A stretch of DNA of 26,836 nucleotides from DATBFX01 sp036558305 (GTDB lineage: Bacteria > Chloroflexota > Chloroflexia > Thermomicrobiales > UBA6265): the NCBI GenBank assembly GCA_036558305.1, contig DATBFX010000382.1, positions 1 through 26,836 of the forward strand, read 5' to 3'. The notes under the pieces were generated by a model. It was not told the origin of the DNA, ran no database searches, and worked only from the letters and a program-made list of their open reading frames with translations. Position numbers and translations under genes: made by a program. Shown piece after piece: positions 17,179 through 24,092 of this stretch (the first letter of the stretch is position 1; each line of letters starts with the position of its first letter).

Positions 17179-17558
17179 GAGGTTGGTGACGACGGTTGGT
17201 GGCCGTGCGTGGTAAGACGGGTCCCATCCCCTCCCTTCTGGAACGATCCCGCCGTCCACCAATTTGGCGGTTGGGGCAGCGCCCTTCGCACGGGCGGGTA
17301 TCGACACAATGACCGATCGGCCATCCCGCTCGTCTCGTCTATGTTCCGCGTGCTTGACCGCAACGTGGCCGCATACAGCATCGGCCGCCCACATTACCCA
17401 CCGGCGTCAACCACCTGGTGGCGGGGCGTGTAATATAGGGAGGTCGATTGTCGCCACCAATCGCGCTCCATGCCTTGCTTAGCCCTCCGTTCCGGAGATA
17501 ATCGACCGGCGGCCAGCCCGGCCCGTCCCGAAGCTGCGATCCGCTACACGAGGAGACG
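17179..17558. promoter_or_regulatory. Upstream region of the dppBC-lactonase-cupin operon
   Basis: A 380-bp gap without a supportable gene. TAATAT at 17431-17436 is a possible -10 box about 125 bases before the first start codon, with no clear -35. CCACCTGGTGG just before it (17411-17421) is near-palindromic and could be an operator. Short ORFs on both strands here lack ribosome sites and family resemblance. Confidence 0.3.
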
Positions 17559-18482
17559 ATGGTTCGGTACATCGGACAGCGCCTGGTCGGCACCATCGTG
17601 GTGCTGTTCGGCGTGTCGGTCCTGGTCTTCGCCATCCTCTACCTGATGCCGGGGGATGCCGCGACGGTACTCCTGTTCGGCACGAACGCGACCCCGCAGA
17701 GGATCGCCGAGCTGCGCCACCAGCTCGGTCTCGACCGGCCGCTGATCGTGCAGTACGGCGACTACCTCAGCCACGTGTTGCGCGGCGATCTCGGCACCTC
17801 CTACATCAGCCATCGCCAGGTGACCGATGAGATCATGGCGCGCTTCCCGGCCACCGTCCGCCTGACCATCGGTGGGATGCTCGTCGCGCTCATCGTTGGC
17901 ATCCCGACGGGCATCCTCGGCGCGATCCGCCGCGGCACCTGGGTCGACGCGGTCGCCTCCGGCATCTCGGTCTTCGGCGTGGCGGTGCCGAACTTCTGGC
18001 TCGCGGTGCTGATGGCGCTGCTCTTCTCGGTCAAGCTGCACTGGTTTCCTGTCCTCGGCACCGGCTCGATTCGGGCGCTGGTGCTACCCTCGATCGCGCT
18101 CGGCTGGGGTTTCGCGGCGATCATCACGCGGCTGGTGCGGGCGAGCATGATCGAGGTGTTGAACCAGCCCTACGTCACCACCGCGCGGGCGAAGGGGCTG
18201 AACGAGCAGGTCGTCATCGTGCGCCACGCGCTCAAAAACGCGATGATCCCCGTCCTGACGATCCTCGGGTTGCAGGTCGCAAACCTGCTCAGCGGCGCGG
18301 TGGTGATCGAATCGATCTATGCGCGACAGGGGATCGGCTCGCTGGCGGTGCGCGGTATCCAGGCGCGGGATATCCCGCTGATCCAGGGCGTGACGCTCTT
18401 CGTCGCCGCCATCTACGTACTCGTCAACCTGCTCGTCGATGTCGGGTACGCGCTGCTCGACCCGAGAATCCACCATGAGTAG
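17559..18482 (+). CDS. ABC transporter permease, DppB/OppB type
   Basis: An inner-membrane channel subunit of a peptide/nickel-class importer, 307 residues. It has the typical DppB opening (MVRYIGQRLVGTIVVLFGVSVLVF), then PGD in the first loop and LGLDRPLIVQYGDYL. About six membrane helices follow, and the EAA-type ATPase-docking loop is near VTTARAKGLNEQ. The protein ends with a C-terminal LLDPRIHHE, where LLDPR is a family hallmark. ATG 17559 has GAGGAG upstream. The next permease gene overlaps its end by 8 bases, so the two are translationally coupled. No ATPase gene follows in the operon, so the transporter must use ATPases encoded elsewhere. The extracytoplasmic binding partner is probably one of the two family 5 proteins in this window. 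Confidence 0.95.
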   Translation: MVRYIGQRLVGTIVVLFGVSVLVFAILYLMPGDAATVLLFGTNATPQRIAELRHQLGLDRPLIVQYGDYLSHVLRGDLGTSYISHRQVTDEIMARFPATVRLTIGGMLVALIVGIPTGILGAIRRGTWVDAVASGISVFGVAVPNFWLAVLMALLFSVKLHWFPVLGTGSIRALVLPSIALGWGFAAIITRLVRASMIEVLNQPYVTTARAKGLNEQVVIVRHALKNAMIPVLTILGLQVANLLSGAVVIESIYARQGIGSLAVRGIQARDIPLIQGVTLFVAAIYVLVNLLVDVGYALLDPRIHHE

Positions 18483-19380
18483 CGTGTCGGTTCTTCCTCA
18501 GGCAGAGCGGATCGGCTTCGAGCGGCCGGTCCGGCGGGGTATCCGCGCGAACCCGGCCGTCCGCCAGTTCCTGGCGAACAAGATGGCCGTGATCGCGCTC
18601 ATCTTCTTCGTCGCGCTCTCGCTCGTCGCCTGGCAGGCGCCGCGGGTCGCTCCGTACGATCCGGGCAAGGTCAGTTTGACGCACAAGCTGGAATCGCCCT
18701 CGGCGGATCACTGGCTCGGCACCGACCAGTTCGGGCGCGATGTCTGGAGCCGGATCATTTGGGGCGCGCGGCTCACCTTCTTCTATGCCTTCATCGCGGT
18801 CGGGCTGGCAATGGGCATCGGCACGCCGCTCGGGGCGATCGCCGGGTATGCACGGGGCTGGGTCGATGCCGTGATCATGCGGCTGACCGACATCATGCTC
18901 GCTTTCCCCGGTCTGCTCCTCGCGCTGGTCGTGCTGACCCTCCTCGGCCCGGGGCTACGCAATGCGGAGATCGCGGTCGGTGTGTCGTTGATCCCGGTCT
19001 ACGTGCGACTCGTGCGCGGGACGATGCTCTCCGTGCGGGAGCGGGAATACGTGCTGGCGGCGCGCGTGATCGGCTGCAATCCCCCGCAGATGCTGTGGCG
19101 GCACATCCTGTCCAACATCTGGTCGCAAGTGATCATCCTCTCGACCACTGCGCTCGGCTGGACGATCGTGATCGCGGCGACGCTCAATTTCCTGGGTCTC
19201 GGCGTGAAGCCGCCGACCGCCGAGTGGGGCGCGGACCTGGCAGCGGGCCGGCAGTGGCTGAACGTCGGGTGGTGGGTGAGCACCGGACCGGGCGTCGCGA
19301 TTACGCTCGTGATCCTGGCGGTGAATTACCTCGGCGACGGGTTGACGGAGGCATTCGATCCGAATCTCCGGCGGCGATAG
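18475..19380 (+). CDS. ABC transporter permease, DppC/OppC type
   Basis: The second channel subunit, 301 residues. It has a cytoplasmic N-terminal stretch, a first helix (MAVIALIFFVALSLVAW), and the DppC loop APYDPGKVSL...HWLGTDQFGRDVWSRIIWGAR. Further helices follow, along with the EAA loop around VLAARVIGCNPPQ. Its C-terminus ends GDGLTEAFDPNLRRR, matching the family's GDxLRDxLDPRL ending. The ATG at 18475 overlaps the dppB-like stop (18480-18482), and I preferred it to the longer frame starting at 18439. A lactonase gene begins 11 bases after its stop, so the operon continues. Confidence 0.95.
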   Translation: MSSVSVLPQAERIGFERPVRRGIRANPAVRQFLANKMAVIALIFFVALSLVAWQAPRVAPYDPGKVSLTHKLESPSADHWLGTDQFGRDVWSRIIWGARLTFFYAFIAVGLAMGIGTPLGAIAGYARGWVDAVIMRLTDIMLAFPGLLLALVVLTLLGPGLRNAEIAVGVSLIPVYVRLVRGTMLSVREREYVLAARVIGCNPPQMLWRHILSNIWSQVIILSTTALGWTIVIAATLNFLGLGVKPPTAEWGADLAAGRQWLNVGWWVSTGPGVAITLVILAVNYLGDGLTEAFDPNLRRR

Positions 19381-19391
19381 GGAGGGAAAGG

Positions 19392-20153
19392 GTGAAACTC
19401 TACCTGCTCGACCTCGGTCACTGCGACATCGACAAGGGAATGGTGCTGACACCCGGCAGCGGCATCGGCGAACGGATCATCTGCCCGATCGTCGGTTACC
19501 TGATCGAGACCGACGACGGCCGGCACATCCTGGTCGACACCGGGATGCACCGCAAGCACATCGAGGATCCGGAGGCGACCTTCCGCGGCAAACCCTTTGC
19601 CGAGTTCCTGACCCCGATCATGAAGCCCGAGGACGACATCGCCAACCGCCTTGCCGAGCTCGGCCTGACCGCCAAGGACATCGACGTCCTCGTCAGCACC
19701 CACTTCCACTTCGACCACGCCGGCAACCACGGCGACTTCGGCGCCTCGCGGATCGTCACCCAGCGCGAATGCTACGAGTACGCCAAGGCGAACCCGGCGG
19801 CGTTCCCCGAGGACATCTGGGACCTGCCCCACCTCAAGTACGAGATGATCGACGGCGACGTCGAGCTCGCCCCGGGAGTCGAACTGATCGAATCGTCCGG
19901 GCACGTGCCCGGTCACATGTCGGTCGTCGTCCGGCTCCCCAAGACGGGGACCGTCGTGCTGGCAATCGACGCCATCTACATCATCGAGAACCTGGAAAAC
20001 GACAACTGGGTCGGTCAGGTCGATCCGGAACGGGGGAAGGTCAGCGGGCACAAACTGGCCGAGATCGCCCGCCGGGAAAACGGTATGCTGATCACCGGAC
20101 ACGATCCCGCCGCCTGGGCGGAACTCAAACTGTCGCCCCAGTATTACGAATGA
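19392..20153 (+). CDS. Metallo-beta-lactamase-fold lactonase, AiiA/AttM (N-acyl-homoserine lactonase) type
   Basis: A di-metal hydrolase of 253 residues that should open lactone rings. The metal ligands read as H104, H106, D108 and H109 (HFHFDH), H171 (SGHVPGH), D193 (AIDAIY) and H237 (ITGHDPAAW). From memory, Bacillus AiiA uses H104, H106, D108, H109, H169, D191 and H235, so the spacing is almost identical. Y196 matches the catalytic Tyr194. The C-terminus (TGHDPAAWAELKLSPQYYE) resembles AttM/BlcC gamma-butyrolactonases. There is no signal peptide, so it is cytoplasmic. Start: GTG at 19392, with GGAGGG upstream; the frame is open further but overlaps the permease. Whether the substrate is an acyl-homoserine lactone, butyrolactone or another lactone is not decided. 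Confidence 0.88.
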   Translation: MKLYLLDLGHCDIDKGMVLTPGSGIGERIICPIVGYLIETDDGRHILVDTGMHRKHIEDPEATFRGKPFAEFLTPIMKPEDDIANRLAELGLTAKDIDVLVSTHFHFDHAGNHGDFGASRIVTQRECYEYAKANPAAFPEDIWDLPHLKYEMIDGDVELAPGVELIESSGHVPGHMSVVVRLPKTGTVVLAIDAIYIIENLENDNWVGQVDPERGKVSGHKLAEIARRENGMLITGHDPAAWAELKLSPQYYE

Positions 20154-20193
20154 CCAACCGGCGGAGACGATACGATCGAGTCAGGAGACCAGC

Positions 20194-20634
20194 ATGACCG
20201 ACGAGTCGACGAAGCAAGCTCCCGATACCCATTTCACGCGCGGCGTCGCGACCGAACCGACCGCGGACGAACTCGAGTTCGCGCCGGCCTGGGCAACCAA
20301 GGACGAGTTGCCGCGTTTCTCGCCGATCTCCGGGCTCTCCATGCAGTCGGTGACGGGCGGCAAGATGATGGCCAACTGGGTGACGATCGAACCCCGCCAA
20401 CTGGTGCCGCGCCACCAACACCCGCACGAGCAACTCGGCATCATGCTCGAAGGCGCCCTTGAACTGACCCTCGGCGACGAGGCGCGCCTGCTCCGCCCCG
20501 GCGACGCCTACACGATCCCGCCCAATCTGCCCCACAGCGCCCGCACCTACGACGAGGGGTGCGTTGTCCTCGATATCTTCTCCCCCGTCCGCGAGGACTA
20601 CCTGAAAATGGCGCAGGAGTCATCTACTGATTAG
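20194..20634 (+). CDS. Small cupin-domain protein
   Basis: A single-domain cupin of 146 residues. Cupin motif 1 is visible as RHQHPHEQLGIMLEGALELT (residues 73-92, likely metal ligands H74, H76 and E79 or H78). Motif 2 is PGDAYTIPPNLPHSA (102-116, H114). A conserved PVREDYLK tail follows. Such proteins act as isomerases, dioxygenases or small-molecule binders, and the sequence does not choose between them. ATG 20194 has AGGAG upstream. It lies 40 bases after the lactonase gene in the same direction, so it is probably the last gene of the dppBC operon and may act on the same imported molecule. Its stop lies 10 bases from the stop of the convergent propeller gene. Confidence 0.88.
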   Translation: MTDESTKQAPDTHFTRGVATEPTADELEFAPAWATKDELPRFSPISGLSMQSVTGGKMMANWVTIEPRQLVPRHQHPHEQLGIMLEGALELTLGDEARLLRPGDAYTIPPNLPHSARTYDEGCVVLDIFSPVREDYLKMAQESSTD

Positions 20635-20644
20635 CGGGTGCGCG

Positions 20645-22195
20645 CTACTGCGCGTGCGTCCCCGGCACCCAAACACCACCACGACCGACCGAGACGGCCA
20701 GCGTGCGCAGGTCCTGTCCGGCGACGCTCATGATGAGCGTTCGCCACGGTCGCACCTTGGCGGCTCCCGCGGGTTCGGAGACGATCAGGTTATGCCCGTC
20801 CGGCGAGAACGAGCCGGCAAGCCGGCCGTCGTATTGCTTCGCCGTCCCCTTCTCCGCGTCGAGCAGCCAGAAGCGGGGATATGACTCACCGAGATCGTTG
20901 ACCGCGACGTACCGTCCATCCGGCGACGATCCGAGACTGGAGACCTGGAGGATACCGGCGTACGGCTTATCGAAATCGAAGGTCAGCAACGTCGTGACCG
21001 TTCCCGCCTCCAAATCGAGACCGAGGATCGACGTACCCGGCTGGACGATCGGCGTGTCGGACGGGAAGAACTCGAGCCAACGCACGCCCGGCGCGTACGG
21101 CGCATAGGGGAATGCGTAACCATCGAGCTCGTCAAGTTGGCGCGACGTTCCGTTGCCGAGGTCGATCCAGAACCAGGCGGTGTGATCGGCGCGCGCGGGC
21201 AAGACAACGTGCCGGTCGGACGGCGAAAACATCGGCGCGCCCACGACGCTGCCGTCGGGGAAGGTGGCCAACTCCCGCTCCGCACCGTTCATCACGGTGA
21301 CCGCCGCCGGGTGTTCTCCCTGGTTGCGAATCAGCAGGACTTGCCGCCCGTTCGATCCCGGTACCCAATAGGCGCTCGCGTGCCGCCCGTCTACCGCGAG
21401 CACCTCACGGCCGGAACCGTCAAGGTTCTCGGCCACGACGTCGGTCGTGGTCTCGCCGGTTGCCGCGACGTAGAGGACGCGTTTGCCATCCTCGGAAAAA
21501 GATGCCTGCCCCGGCGCGGCATTCGGCAGTTGGCGAGCACGACTTGGATCGGTCGTCGGCACGAGCCAGGTGTCGCGATCGGTCATCAGCAAGAACGACG
21601 ATTCGTCCGGGCTGAGGGCAGCGGCGAGCACGACGACGATCTGACCGTCGCCGCCGCGGAGTGTGTGGACGAGCGCGACGAGGTCATCGGTCGTCCCCGT
21701 CTGGGTGTCGACGAGAAGCGCGTGCGTGGCCGGGTTGTCCGTCAGGAACGCCCAGCGGTGTTCGCGATAGGTTCTTTGCCAACCGGTGAGGGGGAAGAGG
21801 TCACCGTCGTAATCCGCGGGCACGGTGAGGCGCAGCATCGTTCCCGAGACGGGATCGAACAGGAACGAACCGAGGTTTGGGGTATTCCCCAAAACGATGC
21901 AGCCGGCGCCGAGCGGAAAGATGGTCGGAAAATCCTGAAGCTCGACCCGGTGAACTTCGGTGCCGTCGGGGGCGAAAACGACGAGCGCCGACCGGTAACC
22001 CGCCGCCTCGGGCGTCGCGCGCGTGTCCTCGACGTCGAGGTAGACGATGAGCCCCTGATCGGTGGGTGTGCCGCAGGCCACGTCATCTGCTGAGGCGGCG
22101 GTGATTTGAGAATCGGCATCGGCCCGCACACCGGGGAATACGATCAAACCCATCGCCAGTGCAAGACTCCCGAGTACGGCTACTGTTCGGTTCAT
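20645..22195 (-). CDS. Secreted beta-propeller protein (TolB/WD40-like)
   Basis: An exported protein of about 516 residues with unknown role. The N-terminus (MNRTVAVLGSLALAMGLIVFPGVRADADS) is a clean signal peptide with cleavage near residue 26. The remainder is made of repeated propeller strands with turn motifs such as LSPDESSFLLMTDRD, FSEDGKRVLYVAATG, FSPSDRHVVLPAR, SSPDGRYVAVNDLG and FSPDGHNLIVSEPAG. This suggests a six- or seven-bladed fold. No enzyme motif is seen. The frame opens further upstream (22273), but ATG 22195 has GGAAGGGG just before it and starts the signal peptide. It is only loosely like the secreted propeller at 5335. It converges on the cupin gene. Confidence 0.8.
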   Translation of the reverse strand: MNRTVAVLGSLALAMGLIVFPGVRADADSQITAASADDVACGTPTDQGLIVYLDVEDTRATPEAAGYRSALVVFAPDGTEVHRVELQDFPTIFPLGAGCIVLGNTPNLGSFLFDPVSGTMLRLTVPADYDGDLFPLTGWQRTYREHRWAFLTDNPATHALLVDTQTGTTDDLVALVHTLRGGDGQIVVVLAAALSPDESSFLLMTDRDTWLVPTTDPSRARQLPNAAPGQASFSEDGKRVLYVAATGETTTDVVAENLDGSGREVLAVDGRHASAYWVPGSNGRQVLLIRNQGEHPAAVTVMNGAERELATFPDGSVVGAPMFSPSDRHVVLPARADHTAWFWIDLGNGTSRQLDELDGYAFPYAPYAPGVRWLEFFPSDTPIVQPGTSILGLDLEAGTVTTLLTFDFDKPYAGILQVSSLGSSPDGRYVAVNDLGESYPRFWLLDAEKGTAKQYDGRLAGSFSPDGHNLIVSEPAGAAKVRPWRTLIMSVAGQDLRTLAVSVGRGGVWVPGTHAQ

Positions 22196-22327
22196 GGCCG
22201 CCCCTTCCGCATTGCTTGCCATCTCCTCATGCCAACTTCGTTGATTGCGGCGGTTCACAGGTTCTGGTTCCATCGGCTGTCAGGGTCTTGATGGGCACGA
22301 GCTGGCACGATTCGAGTGGGCGAAACC

Positions 22328-22356
22328 TTGACCACCGTCCCGGCCATGTTTATCGT
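22328..22356 (+). promoter_or_regulatory. Promoter of module A (probably leaderless)
   Basis: TTGACC (22328-22333), a 17-base spacer, then TATCGT (22351-22356). Seven bases later comes GTG (22364), the codon at which homology with module B begins. No ribosome site precedes that codon. Confidence 0.55.
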
Positions 22357-22363
22357 GATTCCC

Positions 22364-22606
22364 GTGGTAAGGGTGGCGCACCAAGGCCGGATCAGTATCT
22401 ACGTGTATCCGGAAGAGGGCCAGCTTCACGACCGGCCACACTGTCCCGTCTCCTGGCCCGGTGGCGAATCGGTCGTCGCGCTCGACCGCGTCGAAATTCT
22501 TGCCGGACGTATCCCTCCGGCCGCGGCACTCACCTTGTTGATCGATCACCTGCCGGCGGTCAAGGCAGCGTGGAACACGTTGAATCCGAGGAGGCACATT
22601 GCATGA
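22364..22606 (+). CDS. DUF4160 protein, module A (putative toxin partner)
   Basis: A small protein of about 80 residues in the DUF4160 family, whose genes often sit directly before DUF2442 genes and are predicted toxin-antitoxin partners. Visible core: VVRVAHQGRISIYVYPEEG, PHCPVSWPGGE, and a C-terminal helix ending VKAAWNTLN. Compared with module B, the second histidine of the PHCH motif is proline here (PHCP), which may weaken a metal or catalytic site. The frame is open from a GTG at 22316 and an ATG at 22346, but neither has a ribosome site. The GTG at 22364 aligns with copy B and sits where a transcript from the promoter at 22328 would begin. Its stop overlaps the next start by four bases (ATGA). 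Confidence 0.7.
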   Translation: MVRVAHQGRISIYVYPEEGQLHDRPHCPVSWPGGESVVALDRVEILAGRIPPAAALTLLIDHLPAVKAAWNTLNPRRHIA

Positions 22607-23109
22607 GTGCGACGCTTTCCCTGCAGCGCCGGCAGACGGAAGATTACGCTCGAATCGTTGACGCCCGATTCGCGGATGATCGGTTATTCATTATTTTTGC
22701 CGACGGAGAGGAAGTGCAACTACCCGTTGAGCATTTCGAAAACCCTCGCATTCGCGAGCAGCATCCCGATTGGGGGAACGTACGACCGGGCCCGCACGAG
22801 ATCCTGGTTCCGACCGCCGATGGCGATCTCGGGATACCGTGGGACACGATCCGTGCCCTCACCGATCCGAAATTCTCGGTACGGTGGGCGGAAATGGCGA
22901 ACCTCGCCTCGGATACTCTTGGACAGGGCGTTCGACGGCTGCGAACCGCGCGAGGGCTGAGTCACGACGAACTGGCCCGGTGGGTCAACGTGCCTCTCGA
23001 CACGATCGAGCGTCTCGAAGCCGGGACACTCCCGGCCGATCTTGTGTTTGCCGCGCGCGTCCTCCAGGCGATGGACTGTACTCTGGACGACCTGAGCGCA
23101 AGTCGATAA
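22603..23109 (+). CDS. DUF2442-like domain fused to XRE helix-turn-helix, module A (putative antitoxin/regulator)
   Basis: A 168-residue two-domain protein. Residues ~15-95 resemble DUF2442: a strand pattern IVDARFADDRLFIIFADGEE, then GIPWDTIRALTDPKFSVRW. Residues ~105-165 are an XRE/Cro-type helix-turn-helix (VRRLRTARGLSHDELARWVN, then LDTIERLEAG). The DNA-binding domain suggests it represses its own module. Known family context: antitoxins pair with a small protein encoded immediately upstream, as here. ATG 22603 has GAGGAGG upstream and overlaps the DUF4160 stop by four bases, so the pair is translationally coupled. It is a same-length paralogue of the protein at 23586, well diverged in sequence. 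Confidence 0.82.
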   Translation: MSATLSLQRRQTEDYARIVDARFADDRLFIIFADGEEVQLPVEHFENPRIREQHPDWGNVRPGPHEILVPTADGDLGIPWDTIRALTDPKFSVRWAEMANLASDTLGQGVRRLRTARGLSHDELARWVNVPLDTIERLEAGTLPADLVFAARVLQAMDCTLDDLSASR

Positions 23110-23112
23110 GCA

Positions 23113-23290
23113 CGTCGCCGTTACGCCAGCACCCATCCCAACACCCTCAGGAACTCGTCGAGCTACTCTTCTTGCACACCAGCGGCGGCAGCAGCCGAAA
23201 CACGATCGCACTGGCGGCAACGACTCGCACAATGCCGACTCCTCGCTGCAAGGGCGTTCGCACTCCGCGTTCGGGTCGTTCGATCAGACA
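23113..23290 (-). pseudogene. Decayed 3' fragment of lysJ
   Basis: On the minus strand this stretch translates to pieces matching the C-terminus of the intact LysJ gene at 24089-25300. Fragment IERPERGVRTPLQRGVG resembles intact IELKERVTPTLRALQERGV. Fragment ASAIVFRLLPPLVCKK resembles intact ASPVVFRLLPPLVWQE. About 37 bases after the first CTGGT a one-base deletion relative to lysJ shifts the frame and gives an early TGA. The DNA match continues to the region just after the module A stop (CTCAGGAACTCGTCGA versus CCCAGGAACTCGTCGA). It has no 5' part and cannot encode a working enzyme. It occupies the same place relative to module A that real lysJ occupies relative to module B. Confidence 0.8.
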
Positions 23291-23330
23291 AGTCCCCCAT
23301 GATCTGGGCAACTCGCTTCCCATCGTCGGC

Positions 23331-23359
23331 TTGACGCCCTTACCTTGGCTCTGTAATGT
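23331..23359 (+). promoter_or_regulatory. Promoter of module B (probably leaderless)
   Basis: TTGACG (23331-23336), a 17-base spacer, then TAATGT (23354-23359). Six bases later is GTG (23366), aligned with the predicted start of module A. No ribosome site is present, so translation probably starts at the 5' end of the mRNA. Confidence 0.6.
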
Positions 23360-23365
23360 GTGAGC

Positions 23366-23599
23366 GTGGTCAAGGTTGTGCAGCGCGGTAGGTACCGCAT
23401 CTACGTCTACGTCGAAGTCGGAGGACCGCACCACCATCCCCACTGCCACGTGTATTGGCCCGACGGCAGCGCCGCTGTCGAGTTGGATTCGGGCCGAGTG
23501 CTGAAGGGGCATGACCTTCCTGCCGAGGCACGGCGGCTGTTCGAGGAATACCAGACATTGCTGGAGAACGCTTGGAAAGACCTCAATGAGCACGACTAA
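23366..23599 (+). CDS. DUF4160 protein, module B (putative toxin partner)
   Basis: A protein of about 77 residues, the better-preserved DUF4160 copy. Core: VVKVVQRGRYRIYVYVEVGG, the histidine cluster HHHPHCHVYWPDG, AVELDSGRVLKGHDL, and a C-terminal helix LFEEYQTLLENAWKDLN. The histidine cluster is the likely functional centre. A GTG at 23360 two codons earlier is possible, but it abuts the -10 box and would not be transcribed from that promoter, so I chose 23366. The stop overlaps the downstream gene by 14 bases. The biochemical activity of DUF4160 is not settled; the toxin role rests on family context only. Confidence 0.75.
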   Translation: MVKVVQRGRYRIYVYVEVGGPHHHPHCHVYWPDGSAAVELDSGRVLKGHDLPAEARRLFEEYQTLLENAWKDLNEHD

Positions 23600-24092
23600 G
23601 TCCGCCTCATCCGCAACGGTTAGCCGCTGGGACTCGCTCGACTACGAGCGTGTCGTCAACGCACGCTACGAACCGCGAACGCTCGTCGTGCGCTTTGGCG
23701 ACGGAACGGAAGCCCGCATCGACGTCGACCGGCTCGACGCCTACGGTGTCCGCGATGACCAGTGGCCGCACGTGCGGGCGGACGAGATTCACATCAGCAT
23801 CCCGACCGACGCCGAGGATGTCGAGATCCCGTGGGACGTGCTCAGGTACATGTCCGATCCGGAGTTTCGCGTCTATTGGGACGACGTGATGACCGACGCT
23901 CGGCGAAAAGTTGGAGAGCGATTACGCGAATTGCGAGCGGCACGTGGCTTGAGCGTGGCCGAACTTGCGACTCGCGCCGGAATCGACGTGGCCCTGCTCG
24001 GGCGAATTGAGTCAGGCGACGCGGACTTCAACCTGACCATTGAAGAGCAACTCCTGACAGCGATGGGCTACACCTTCAGCGATCTGCGTTAG
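23586..24092 (+). CDS. DUF2442-like domain fused to XRE helix-turn-helix, module B (putative antitoxin/regulator)
   Basis: A 168-residue paralogue of the protein at 22603 with the same domain order. The DUF2442-like part spans ~20-100 (VVNARYEPRTLVVRFGDGTE, then EIPWDVLRYMSDPEFRVYW). The helix-turn-helix spans ~108-145 (VGERLRELRAARGLSVAELA, then LLGRIESGD). ATG 23586 lies inside the end of the DUF4160 gene (14-base overlap) with GGAAAG upstream. Its stop (24090-24092) overlaps the stop of the convergent lysJ gene (24089-24091), so there is no space for a terminator and the two transcripts must overlap. Confidence 0.85.
   Translation: MSTTKSASSATVSRWDSLDYERVVNARYEPRTLVVRFGDGTEARIDVDRLDAYGVRDDQWPHVRADEIHISIPTDAEDVEIPWDVLRYMSDPEFRVYWDDVMTDARRKVGERLRELRAARGLSVAELATRAGIDVALLGRIESGDADFNLTIEEQLLTAMGYTFSDLR

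Noticed and set aside
16753..17394. A 213-codon minus-strand ORF across MITE copy 2
   Set aside because: It has no ribosome site or family, its start lies in noncoding DNA, and it runs through the MITE and into the oxidase gene.
23147..23593. A 148-codon minus-strand ORF as a gene
   Set aside because: Only part matches the LysJ tail and the rest is antisense to the DUF4160 gene; it is explained by the pseudogene fragment.
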